37,873 bases of DNA, taken from positions 1,622,516-1,660,388 of the forward strand of contig BLXT01001969.1 of NCBI GenBank assembly GCA_019648995.1, written 5' to 3'. Positions 9,608 through 20,600 of the stretch are shown here, piece after piece (within the stretch, counting starts at the first letter, position 1; the number at the start of each line of letters is the position of its first letter). Both the position numbers and the translations under genes were made by a program. This stretch comes from Plakobranchus ocellatus (taxonomy: Eukaryota > Mollusca > Gastropoda > Plakobranchidae). The notes under the pieces were generated by a model. That model had not been told where the DNA came from. It was given only the letters and a program-made list of their open reading frames with translations, and did no database searches.

Positions 9608-11591
9608 CGCTCTAAAGTAGTGAAAATTGTGATATGTAACCAATAGTTGCGGTTATAATTTTAGATACGACTTATTTACTCCCGAAATCATCAAAGCAAA
9701 GGAATGGAGATATCACCCTCGTTTACAGTTACTGCTAGTTTTCCAAAATTAATAATATGTGTTTCAGCTGATCTTTAATTTTTCAGTTGTGAATTGTTCA
9801 GGTTCAGTTATAAAATCAAGGAAAAGGCGCAAAACTTTCGTCTCATTTTAAAAATATTTGATTCACTGATCCTTTTTTCCATATATAATGTTTCACAAGT
9901 GCAGCAAAAGAACTCCTTTCAATTCTTACCCGGGTGTATTTGAAGTAAAGCTCTATACACAGTTAACATCTGTTATTTAAATATTTTCAGTCGAATAAAG
10001 AGACTCTTTTACAATGTAATCTAAAGACTTCAGTTCGTCATTCAGTTCTATCCAAAATTATATGTAGATTCTAGATCTATTGCAGGTGAATTCCAAGACT
10101 TTGACCCTATTCCACATCTACCCAATATGCGTCCAAACCGTGTATACATGTATATAGTTGAAACTTACCCGGATAATCTTATTTTGCAATGTTGTCTATG
10201 TCGGAGGCTTATTTTGAAAAGTAAAAGCTTATTTCAATCAGTTCGAAACAAAAAGTAAGTTTTTAAAAATTATGCAAATACCGCACTTCCAGAAAAAAAA
10301 ATTAGGATCGTAAAGATGCAATGTTTGCTGAAGGAAATGAAATTAAAAAGAAAGTTAAAGTGACATTTTCTCTTCTCACACACTCGCACATACATACATA
10401 TACATATTATTTATATAATACCTTTCTAATTATTTGAAAATGGCGGGTAAGGAAAAAAAATACCAATTATAATTTTTCAACTTTTAAAATTACTCTGACA
10501 AAAGTAATGAATTAAAAAACGTAAAATTTGTTTCCCATTTTTCCCCAACCGTAGCTCACTTCAGAATGATCGCTTCAAGGTCTATATGATTATATCAAAA
10601 TAGCAATGTTGAACCAGTTCAGCAAGTGAACTGTGATCGTGCGTGGCAATACTGCTACGGTACATTCAAAACAGTAAAAATGTGCTTGATAAATACATTA
10701 AGACAAGTGTCTGTATTAGCAGCTAAGCCTCTGTAATGATACGTATTATTGCATCAGGCGAAACATGCTAGATTTTTGGGCTCTGAAAAACTGTATCTTG
10801 ACATTTAGGATTTAATCTATTTTAATCCTATGTGTATGAAATGTATGCATTAAATCATCATCATCATCACCATCAACAACAGGATCATTATTCATCATCA
10901 CCACCATTGCATTTTTCAAGCTCCTAAGGAATATCAACCTCATCATCACTGTCCGTATCAGCAACGTTGTTATGAATATTACAACCTTGATGTGCTTATA
11001 ATGTCATGACCCCTAAACCAAAGACATACAAACAAATGTATTCACCACCTGTGATATTCAATGAGCCCTGACTCCAATTAAAGGAAACCAAGAGGAACTT
11101 CGATGTAAAAGAAATTTTGAGATTGACTCCATGACTTTCCAAAAAGTATTGGCGGATCTCTATTTTTCCTTTTTCATTCTGGCAATATGCAATGCTTAAA
11201 GAAGAATTATATTGCAAAAAGAGAGCACGTAGTCAAACACTTCTAATTGTCCATTATAGATTCGTTTGCTGTCAAACCTACACTTAAACCTTGAAAAAAG
11301 GGAATACCAGAAAGAAAAAGAAAAATGCAAGAAAAACGTTGGACAATAATATGTCACCAAATCCGGATAATGAAAGGGGAAAAAAGGAGATTTAACCTGG
11401 TTGCGGTTTTAATTTCAGTTAGAAGTGCGAGTTAGCCATAGCACTTTTAGCAGACGAAGAAAGATCGATAATTTTCCCAACGTCTTAATGTGGCTCATTG
11501 AGCAACAAAGAAAATGCAATGCAAGTTGTTGAGAGGTGACACCAAAACACTCCTCAGGTTGGTCCCATGTCCAGGAAAAAAATACTATCCT

Positions 11592-11606
11592 TACAGTTTA
11601 CGTGGT
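11592..11606. repeat. Target-site duplication, left copy
   Basis: TACAGTTTACGTGGT matches TACAGCTTACGTGGT at 11771-11785 in 14 of 15 bases and flanks the SINE exactly. Confidence 0.85.
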
Positions 11607-11770
11607 TTATTTATTTTTTTTTTATATATATAGCCAGTCCACAACAAGGTGATCTCAGGCTTTCAGGCCCTCCGTAAGGCCAGGGCGCCGGTGGCGGAGC
11701 TCGAACCCGCGACAGAAGGGTCCCAGCAGATCTCAGGGCGGACTCACTAGCCACTGTGCCACCGACGCCC
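11607..11770 (-). mobile_element. tRNA-derived SINE, apparently full length
   Basis: Read on the minus strand it starts GGGCGTCGGTGGCACAGTGG, a pol III box A (TGGCACAGTGG). About 50 bases later it has a box B (GCGGGTTCGAGCTCC), then a GC-rich body and a TATATATA plus A-rich 3' tail ending in AAATAAATAAACC. A 15-bp target-site duplication brackets it. This is a non-autonomous retroposon moved by a LINE. Its high GC content stands out from the surrounding A/T-rich DNA, and the near-perfect duplication suggests a fairly recent insertion. The tRNA parent is not obvious. Confidence 0.88.
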
Positions 11771-11785
11771 TACAGCTTACGTGGT
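11771..11785. repeat. Target-site duplication, right copy
   Basis: This is the right-hand partner of 11592-11606, with one mismatch (C for T at the sixth base). Confidence 0.85.
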
Positions 11786-12263
11786 GAGGATAAACGTCTC
11801 AGAGTGTGCAAAATGATATTTTAGGATACTTTTCATACCATTAAAGACATGTTTAGCTCTTAACTTATAAACAAGAAGATATGTTTGGGAGTATAATGCA
11901 TAATGCATCGGAAAGAGATAATTCGTCTGAGAGGGGAAGTTGCTTTGTAGTGGAAAACCACCGATAACTTTGGTGGCCCAAATCTTAACAAGCACACGTA
12001 GTACATTCTTTGGTTTGCCCTCAATTAATTTGGTTTTCAAAAGATGGAGCTCAAATTTTTTGTCACATATCACTCCCACACGCAATTTGCTAGCTACTCG
12101 TAAAGTATTAATCACGACTTTGATTAGGAAAAAAATCCTAGTCAGTTTGCCCCGCAAAGAGGGAAGCTAAAGCCGGAGATTATCAGTACGTTACACTTGT
12201 TTGATTTAATCATTTCTCGTAGAAAAAAAAAGATGGACATTTTTAAAAACAAAGCAAATGGAA

Positions 12264-12268
<5 letters not shown>

Positions 12269-12303
<35 letters not shown>
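12269..12303. repeat. (GA)n microsatellite
   Basis: An uninterrupted GA run of about 35 bases, followed by GTGAGTGAATGAA. Confidence 0.97.
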
Positions 12304-12306
<3 letters not shown>

Positions 12307-12340
12307 GTGAATGAATTTAGCCAGAGATCTCAGCCTCGAT

Positions 12341-12343
<3 letters not shown>

Positions 12344-12373
<30 letters not shown>
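12344..12373. repeat. (AT)n microsatellite
   Basis: An alternating AT run of about 30 bases ending in TATGCATATG. It is self-complementary. Confidence 0.95.
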
Positions 12374-12376
<3 letters not shown>

Positions 12377-12543
12377 TATGATTAAGACAAAGTTTGCTAT
12401 ATAGCGCGCTCAACTCAACGGTAAAGACATGTGGTGACTGGTAAAAAGAAACAAAAATAATAATCCAGAGAAAGCAATATTGAATTTGATTGATGTTGAC
12501 ACGTTGATTATGTTTAATACAAATATGCGAATAGTATTTTGAT

Positions 12544-12842
12544 TTAATGTAAAATTTTGTTCAACAATTTATTCTCGCCTGGCGTCAACTTCAGAGGCAG
12601 ATCCAACACTTCCGGATCGGGCGCGAAAACTACTTATTTTTTTGGATCGACTCCTTAAGACATGTATTCGGCACCAAAAACTTGCGAATGACCCCCGCGA
12701 TGTAGAATTGTACTGCAACAGACCTTCCTTTGTGCAATTTCTTGCGTCTAAATCGCCTCTAAGTAATGCCTCCTTGTTCAACTTTGATGGCAGATGTTTT
12801 TTTGTTTTTGTTTTTGTTTTTTTAATTCTCTATGCTGTCTGA
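12544..12842 (+). other. Possible orphan exon or coding relic (unassigned)
   Basis: The plus-strand frame from just after a TGA to 12842 is open for about 99 codons. Its middle (about 12575-12790) is clearly GC-richer than its flanks. It reads as protein-like sequence such as EADPTLPDRARKLLIFLDRL and DPRDVELYCNRPSFVQFLAS, then runs into a low-complexity VFVFVF tail. AACTTCAG|AGG near 12590 could be an acceptor and CCTCTAA|GTAATG near 12760 a donor. I recognise no family. It may be an exon of a gene I cannot otherwise see, a decayed transposon or pseudogene fragment, or chance. Confidence 0.25.
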
Positions 12843-13230
12843 TTATTCTAATTTTCGATAATTTGTTAATTTGTAGTCATTTTCATTCCAATTACTTTAA
12901 AAAAACCGAACTTGAGTGCAATGTTTTAATGAAAAAATGCCATATATTTAAGACTCCACTTTACTTACTCAAAGTCTGGATGAACGATCTTTAAAAAAAT
13001 TACAAGAGCCTCACTATTTGTCTCCAAATCAGACATATCTTTACTTTGTAGCTGATTCCATTATGGTTTTATATAATATAACGTTTACTACGCTGATAAG
13101 ATGATAAAGTCACAACCGTCTTTCAACCAAGATGATTCCAAGTGACATCATACCGTCGTTGAGAACTTCTTTGACACCCAAAGAAGCGGTTACTTGGGAA
13201 AATGTTCTAATTGCCGCTACTGTCACTGCT

Positions 13231-13242
13231 CCTACTACTACA

Positions 13243-13309
<67 letters not shown>

Positions 13310-13373
13310 GTACTACTACTACTACTACTAATAATAATAATAATGCTGCTGCTGCTGCTGCTGTTGCTGCTGC
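13231..13373. repeat. Compound (CTA)n(ATA)n(GCT)n microsatellite
   Basis: About 100 bases of ACT triplets with two interruptions pass into ATA triplets and then GCT triplets. It is open in several frames on both strands only because the triplets contain no stop there; I do not treat it as coding. Confidence 0.97.
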
Positions 13374-13657
13374 GGGTAGTATCGATAAAATTATCAATTA
13401 GAAAGGTTATTGCATAATTACTTTTATTTGCAAACGAAATACATGTACATGTAACTTACATTTCACAACTAAAAAAAGCATCTCCTGAAATGAAACCGAT
13501 TCCACCATGCAAGTATGCATGCGATTTCAGCTGTTGGTTTTGTTTGCAAGAAAACGACCGCCACCGGTTTCTTGATCTTTCTTCGGCACACGTTGGCCTA
13601 CTTGGCCTACTATGGGTATTATGAAACATAACATTACCTTTTACCTTGACTCTGCAA

Positions 13658-13876
13658 CCATTGTGCAAGGATTTCAAACTACGGATTCATTTTGCTGAAC
13701 CTTGAATTTACCCCATTGTGCAAGGATTTTAAACTATGGGTTCATTTTGCTGAACCTTGAATTTATCCATCTTCTTAATGACTTCAAACTGGAGGTTTAT
13801 TTAGCTGAACCTTGAATTTATCCATCTTCTTAATGACTTCAAACTGGAGGTTTATTTAGCTGAACCTTGAATTTAC
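13658..13876. repeat. 55-bp tandem repeat, four copies in an A-A-B-B arrangement
   Basis: Units start at 13658, 13713, 13767 and 13822, and a partial fifth begins at 13877. All share TTCATTTTGCTGAACCTTGA or its variant TTTATTTAGCTGAACCTTGA. The first two begin CCATTGTGCAAGGATTT. The last two begin CCATCTTCTTAATGACTTC and are virtually identical to each other. This points to two rounds of duplication of already diverged units. Confidence 0.93.
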
Positions 13877-13899
13877 CCATCTTCTTCAAAAGTCAGCTG

Positions 13900-16800
13900 C
13901 GGGAAATGAATTACATTACATAAAAATAGAGATGATTCAGCACACATACATTATCTTATAACTTGTTATAACTTGAAGATGATGAAAGCAGTATGTAATT
14001 AGTAAGTTACATGTTTTATTGTGTCTGAAGAAAAGAAATATAAATCAAACAGAATACAGCCATCAGATTTACAGCGATTTTTTGCATTCACATCATTCAC
14101 ATGATGTTGTGATTCTACAAAGTACAATGGTACACTTGCAGTGACTTGCCTAGCTCTCCAAACACATAATACTCAAGTGGACTTGTACAAACAGAATGCA
14201 ATGCAGGCGCTTCAATCTTTGTTATTTAAGCACATTCAATGTGTACATTTATAAACAATATAGGTGTGTATGCATATTATTCATAAACATAATTCTATTT
14301 ACATACATGCAGACTAATGTTTTTGAACCTTATATAAGGTTTAGGTCTAGACTAGATTGAGGACTTGTAGAAATGGAAAGATTACCCGATCAAATCAAAC
14401 TTTACTCACTTTCAAAAACTTGGTGTCAAAGCACAATAAGAGAGGAAAAATGGTAGTAACATTTCATAAATATTTATCACTTTATAGTCACTACTGCAAA
14501 CTTATTCAAATACATGTAGCAACCTAGAGAATTTTTTTTTTTTTTAACTTCGAATATGTCTTGTACACTTTTGTCAAAATGTTCATAAGTTACCAACATA
14601 AAGATCATTTGATCCAGTGTACTACTACTAGGATAAAGGACATATCAAACCAGCGTTTTAGGTTGATTTAAGCAAATAGGCATTGAGCATTTACAAACCA
14701 TACATTTCAATGACTAGAATACACGACGAACAGAGTAATATCTCTATCTGAACAAAATGCAGTATGGTTATAAGGGCAGAGATAATCAGTCGAGGGTTAG
14801 GTCTGAGTAATAATGCTCATCCACTACTCTAGGTTAAACGTGTTGGCCCTGCTGGGCCTTTGCCATTTTAAGAGCTTTCTCTCAAAAGCAACCTTTTTTC
14901 AGGCAAAATTTAATGTAATGGAGGCTTACGTTTAGATCTAAAGGTCAACATTTGGAATCTAGGTTAATGATTTTAGAAAGTAGTTCAGAAAATTAAATCC
15001 ATTGCACTTTGATACCCTTTCTTGCAATGAAGATCAACTACTGCAATCCCTATCACCTGCTAAAGACCTTATACATGTATATGCAATCTTGTGTCACATC
15101 ATAAAGAAAAATAAAATATCCCTTTCAGCAGAGAGAAGAAAGGGGAACAAAAGTAAGAATGATCTTACATGTACAAGGCAAAAGTTATCAGAAGGTAAAG
15201 TAAAGCAACAGCTTCTCTCATCTCATGGCAGGAATGGGCAAAATGTCATGATACACGCTTGGGACTAGAACTTTCACTTTAACAATAATATTTGTACTAT
15301 GCCACTGGTGGAAACAGAAATTTATAAACATTGATTTCTTTTGCTAGTTTACGGTAATGTAAATCCTCACAATTATTTAGGTCATTTTGGCATCACAAAT
15401 GTCTACCTTCCTTCCTATAAAACATTACAGGTATCCAAACAAAATTATTTTAATGTTCAATCACGAGCATTAATTGTCTACACAACAGCAAGTCTCATAA
15501 AAGCATGTAGTCTAGAATTCTAAGCTGATTTTGTTGAAACAACATAACAAAGTATTGCCTACATCATGAGAGTATATTTAAATCCTACCAGATATCTAGC
15601 AAACCAAAAAATCCAAATATATTTGACCATACGACAAAAACAAATTTAAGTAACGTGATTTATGTAGAGTTCTGTTAAATGAACCTTAAGGTTCAACCTA
15701 ATGACATTTGATTTTGTTTCGTTTTTGCTTGTTTGATTATTTGTCCAATCTATTTGAATACATGAAAACAGACAAAAAACATAAAAAAAATTACACCCCT
15801 TATACCAAAATCAGACCAAATCATTGACAATTTGATGACTTACACCTTTTAAATCATTTAAAGATCCTAATAATCATTTCTGTAAGCTTTGCAATGGTTA
15901 AACCTGGAAAGATAAATGAAGTTTCCTTGACAAGACGCATCATTATCCATTTAAATTTAACCCCATCATGACATAAAGGTTTTTGGTGATTCCTTTTTGT
16001 TACAAAATTGTAAAGAGTGGCTGAAGAAAACTGGACTTGTTTGAGTACTTGAACATTGTAACCTACCAAAAGAAAAAATTTTGACACAAAAATTAAGTTT
16101 TTGCATAAAAAGTATCATAGAATTTTCTTCTGCTTTTGATCAGATAGACATAAAAAAAATACAAGTATGTGTTATGAAAATCATACTTCTCCTACCCAAT
16201 ATGTATTAAGTACACCTTGAGAGTATTTTAGGCCTATATTCAAAGAGAAATATGCAGTGCAAACTATACATGTATAATGTATATGAAACGAAGGGGTACA
16301 TGAAGCCATTTTAAAGAAAGAAAAATTGGCTCTAATTAGTCTAAATTGAATATGATTTTTGTAAGAAACCATTTTTTGTAACACCAGATTCAGTCTATAC
16401 ATAAAAATCAACTCCAATATACCAATACATAACAATCTGTGCAGACTTATGTCATCAGTACGAAATGTTTTATATGAATTACTTGTCTCTATTTAGGTTA
16501 AAAAAAAAAAAAAAAGAAAAAGAGTGAAATTTGTTTATCTTATCATAAAGTACTTTTGGTGTTTATACTTGCTGATGCCAAAACAGAGGCAGTCAGAGTT
16601 GGGCTTCCTTTTTTGATAACAAAAACTTGTCAAATTGGGGAGTTTGCAAGCATAAAAATACAGTATGGACAAGAACTGACATACGCAATTTTTAATTTGC
16701 ATTTGTATTTTTCACCAACTGGAAAATTTGTGAAAAAAAAATAAGACTAGTATGAGCATATTAGTTTAGGTATCATGATTTTTCTTTGGTTTGTTTTTTT

Positions 16801-17551
16801 TTTTGGTAAATCATTAAAAAAATCATACATCGAAAATAAAAAAATGTCATAAGAAATGTTTGCAGATTTTGAAAAGTATAACTTTGATCTTTCTATTTCC
16901 AGTATATATTAGCAGGTTTTTCCTTGCTTTTTTTCATTTTGGATTTTTCTTTTTTTTTTTTTTGTACTTCTACTGCAACACTTAAGGGTAAGCAAAAAGA
17001 CCTTGATGTTGGGTCATTACCACTTAAGTATACTTAAATACTAAGTGACCCACTGGTTCAAGATAAAGGACAATTCAAATATTAATGATACATATCATGA
17101 ACACTGTACAAAAGTGAAAGAATTATGTCAATGCATGAATAAAAAACAAAAACACATTAGACATGGGCAAAGTTTGGAAGATGTTTGGGGGTGTCAGTCC
17201 CATATAAGACACACCGGTATGGCAACCTTGCCAACCCTGGAATACATTTGAGCCCCTTGGCTTGCGCACTCCGAGATCATCATCTAAACTTGCATAACAG
17301 GTAGACCTAACCAGTGACTAAAGATGTGCAGTGCATGTGCTTCTACCTTAATCTTAATCTTGACTTATTCATAGAGGATAGAGGCATCAAATATTTAATT
17401 TTACAGCTCCTCAGGTCCAATCAACACAAAACAGCAATCAACTTCTTGTTATTAATTATTATTTTGAACTCATGTGTGACTGAGGCTACTAAATTGTCAT
17501 TGTCAGAACAAACGAAAAAAAAAAAGTCTACGGCAGCAAAGAGAGCCTTTT
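13900..17551. other. A/T-rich gene-poor DNA
   Basis: I see no exon, RNA gene or complete mobile element. Open frames are short and of biased composition. Long T or A runs (14531, 16501, 16795, 16950) and several AATAAA/TTTATT words occur. A somewhat GC-richer patch at about 17150-17310 shows no recognisable feature. Confidence 0.4.
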
Positions 17552-17678
17552 GACCAGGAGCAAAATCCTGAGTTTTTTCTTTTTTTTTTTTTGGCAAACA
17601 GCATTGTGAGGTAGTTTGTAATTCTTTTCCTTGCTGGCTTTCCTTCTCTCAGAACCTAAGAGACCCAGCTTTTAAAAT
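17552..17678 (-). mobile_element. Diverged fragment of the 32-kb SINE family
   Basis: On the plus strand GGCAAACAGCATTGTGAGGT, AGTTTGTAATTCTTTTCCTT, GCTGGCTTTCC and CCTAAGAGACCCAGCTTTTAAA correspond in order to a segment of the SINE at 31885-32158 (GGCATATGGCATTATGAGGT, AGTTTGCCATTGCTTTCCTC, GCCGCCTTTAC, CTTAAGAGACATAGCTACCCATTTAAA). The upstream GGAGCAAAATCCTGAGT also matches GGAGTAGGGTCCTGATT. The tRNA-like head is not recognisable, so it is an old, probably truncated copy. Confidence 0.6.
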
Positions 17679-20600
17679 AGTGATGAGTTACAGAGCAGAT
17701 AAAATTTCCACTAACACTAGTCCTGCACTATCACATGCTTGGGACTGAGAATAAGTTTTCATTCTTTGAAAAGAAAGTGCAGAAGAAGTAAAGAAAAAGA
17801 AAATGGCGCAATTTTTAAGCATGTATTTATCTTGTAGGACAAGAATATTGAAAAAGCTTATTTAATCACCTTTTTAAAAATTTACAATCATCATAAACCT
17901 TCTTTATTTATTACAAAAAAAAAAAAAAAAGACCTAGCGATTCTCTTTTTCAAACATGAGCATTATTGAGCAAAAGAAAAGGAATTGTAAACTGAAAATG
18001 GAAAATGTAGCAAAACAAAATGAACAATATATGAATCAGTGACATGGGTATGAACTTTTTTAAACAGAAAGCATGTTGCGATTTGAAATCAAAAGATCAG
18101 AAATGGCAACTTTCAGTTGTTGAAAAGGTAAGCAAACTGCTTATCCTGCTCTTTTTCTCTGCTTGAAATAAAAAAAAAAATTTTAAAAAAAGAACCCTTT
18201 CTCAAACAATATATCAGGGGAAAAAATACAGTTTCTTTTTTAGTTCCTTCTCTCTGCAAATAAACTTATATTGATATGGGATACGATTAAAAGCAACAGA
18301 GTAAGTGAGCCAAAAGTTCTTTATTCCCTTCTTTGTGAGAATAATTATGCTATGACATAACATGCAGCAAGAAAAACCTTAAAATAAATTTTATGAATGG
18401 ACTTTTACAACTAAAAGAACCAAAGAGTGTCAGTGATTACAACTGTTGCTTTGTGCTGACCCTGATCTCATTATTAAACATCCAAGCCACTTTGAGTTCC
18501 TACTTTAGAGACACAATAGCTATTTGACTTCAACCCAAGAGGAAAGAAAACATATTGCAATATCATCGTGAGGTAACATAGGATATCAACTAACAGGTTA
18601 AGTCTGGAGGACAAAATCTGCTGCTCAAGTTATCTGGTGCTGTAGAATTAATTCACTTAACTTTTGAAAGGACTATCGCTCTTTTTTTAGATAATTTTGG
18701 GCTTAATCAAGAAACAAAGTTATTAAAAAGCAACTTCAGGTTCAAAATGGGTGATAGTCAAACACCACATATTTAATGTTTTCCACACCATTTTTATACA
18801 AGAAAAATTAATGCTGCTCTGTACTATTTTGAGTTTAAAGTGAGTGTTCACCATCAATCTTTTATATTGAGTATTGAGTGCTTGTCAGAGAACTTTTATA
18901 AGATAAATGAGAAGGATTGCCCTATACAACTTCTTCAAGATACTTACATACCATCCAGCATCGCTATTCTCTCTAAATGAAATGTTATGTCAAAATGATC
19001 TCTTAATCTCTCTGAGAAAACATGAAGAGTAGCCAAAACCTGACGCACTAAAATAATGACTCTTTAAACAATATGTAGAAATTGAGCATTACGTTAAAGG
19101 TGAACAATGTAAAAGCCCCAGCTATAACATCTGATTCATGCCTCACATGAGTCATTGATCCTTCCAAGTATATAAATCACATAAATAGAAAACTGACTAT
19201 ATAGAAGTTAAAAAATAAGCCAGATACTGGAAATGCAATATGTAGCAAAATATAAGCCGTAGGCATTTACATCGTTTTTTATTGCATTGACTGAGTCACA
19301 GAAAAAATAAAAAAATTTAAACATTTTTTTCCTCTTGAAAAAATCAATATTTTAAAGCCGAAATTATTGTTGTTGCCTTTTTTTTTTTACATTGTAGCTG
19401 AAATTCCTCTTCATTCAAAAAGAAACAATAGATTTCAAGGTTTTACTAATGATGTGCAGGCTTTTTTGTTATTCTCTGTAATAATAACAAGGCAAAAAAA
19501 AATTTAACAAGCCACAAGTACATTTACATTTCTTACAAAAAAAATGAATGACTACTTTGTATTAGCACAGGTCAGCATTTTAACTTATTAAAGTGAATAT
19601 TTTTTTAAAATAATTTGTGTGTGTGTGCCTCTTTTTTTTTTGTAAATGCAACATCTGTAGTTAAAACTTTTAATGTAGGAATATATTCATGTCATTCATC
19701 TATTCATTGAGAAAAAAAAATATAAGAAGCTGAATAGCTGTTTGGGTAGTAAACACTTAATGCAAAGCAACTTATTTCTCTTGTATGCTACAGGAATGGA
19801 AAGAAAAGTTGGTATGGGAAGCAAAACACTGGGAAAAAAAGTATATATATATACATGAGTCTATAACACTCAGTTAAAAAGTAAAATCTGTAAAGATAAG
19901 CTTATCAAAGTGAATGAAAAGTTAATTGGCTAGATAATGAAATACTCAATAGTGATAAAAATGAAAATGTGAGTACAAAAGATCTTTCCCTTACAAACGA
20001 GTTAATGGAAGACAGAAAAAGCAAAGTTTTAGTACAAATGGGATCTTGAATCTTATATCCAGTAAAAGTCTGCATCAACATTATTGTAATCATTACCATA
20101 ATTTAAGCATTAACCACCAGGTACAATTTTTAACTTGAAAGACCATCAAGGTTTTTATCAAGTCATATGCATGTTAGAACCAATAATTCGCTGTCATTTG
20201 AATGATTGTTGCGAGTACTAGCAAATAATATGAAAATGTCCAAATATTTAGTTCCAAATCTCCTACGTTGACAAAGTCCTTAATTAACAAGCAGGCCTAG
20301 TTACCTGCTCTTGGCTGCAGCTGGTCAGCCTCTGGTCAGCCCCTGATCTCACAGATTCCTGGAATGGGGCTGATGAGCACTGTTTAGAAAGTGAGAAAGC
20401 TCACCAGATTTATAACATTTCTTTTTGACATTAAGCTTCAAGTACCCCGATTGTGAAGACCTCTTCTTACATCTGTCTCACTGATTGATACCTATAATAA
20501 TAGATAAATTATGAACTGACGTTATCTATTTCCACATCCCCCCCCCCCCCTAAAAAAAAAAAAAAAAAAAAAAAGACTTTAACACCTAATCAGTTGTAAT

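Larger units (their letters stand above)
7997..11591. other. 3' flank of the RhoGAP-like gene, no gene seen
   Basis: The first several hundred bases are probably 3' UTR. Beyond that I see only short chance open frames, a CAT/ATC-rich imperfect triplet patch (10856-10910), short A runs and a dispersed direct repeat (9347 and 9584). Nothing resembles an exon of a known family or an RNA gene. Confidence 0.5.

Noticed and set aside
11777..12157. 126-codon minus-strand open frame next to the SINE
   Set aside because: One or two frames of this length are expected by chance in this much A/T-rich sequence. I see no family resemblance, splice partners or composition change.
13110..13417. Open frames encoding poly-Thr, poly-Leu or poly-Val
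   Set aside because: These are products of the CTA/ATA/GCT microsatellite, open in several frames on both strands.
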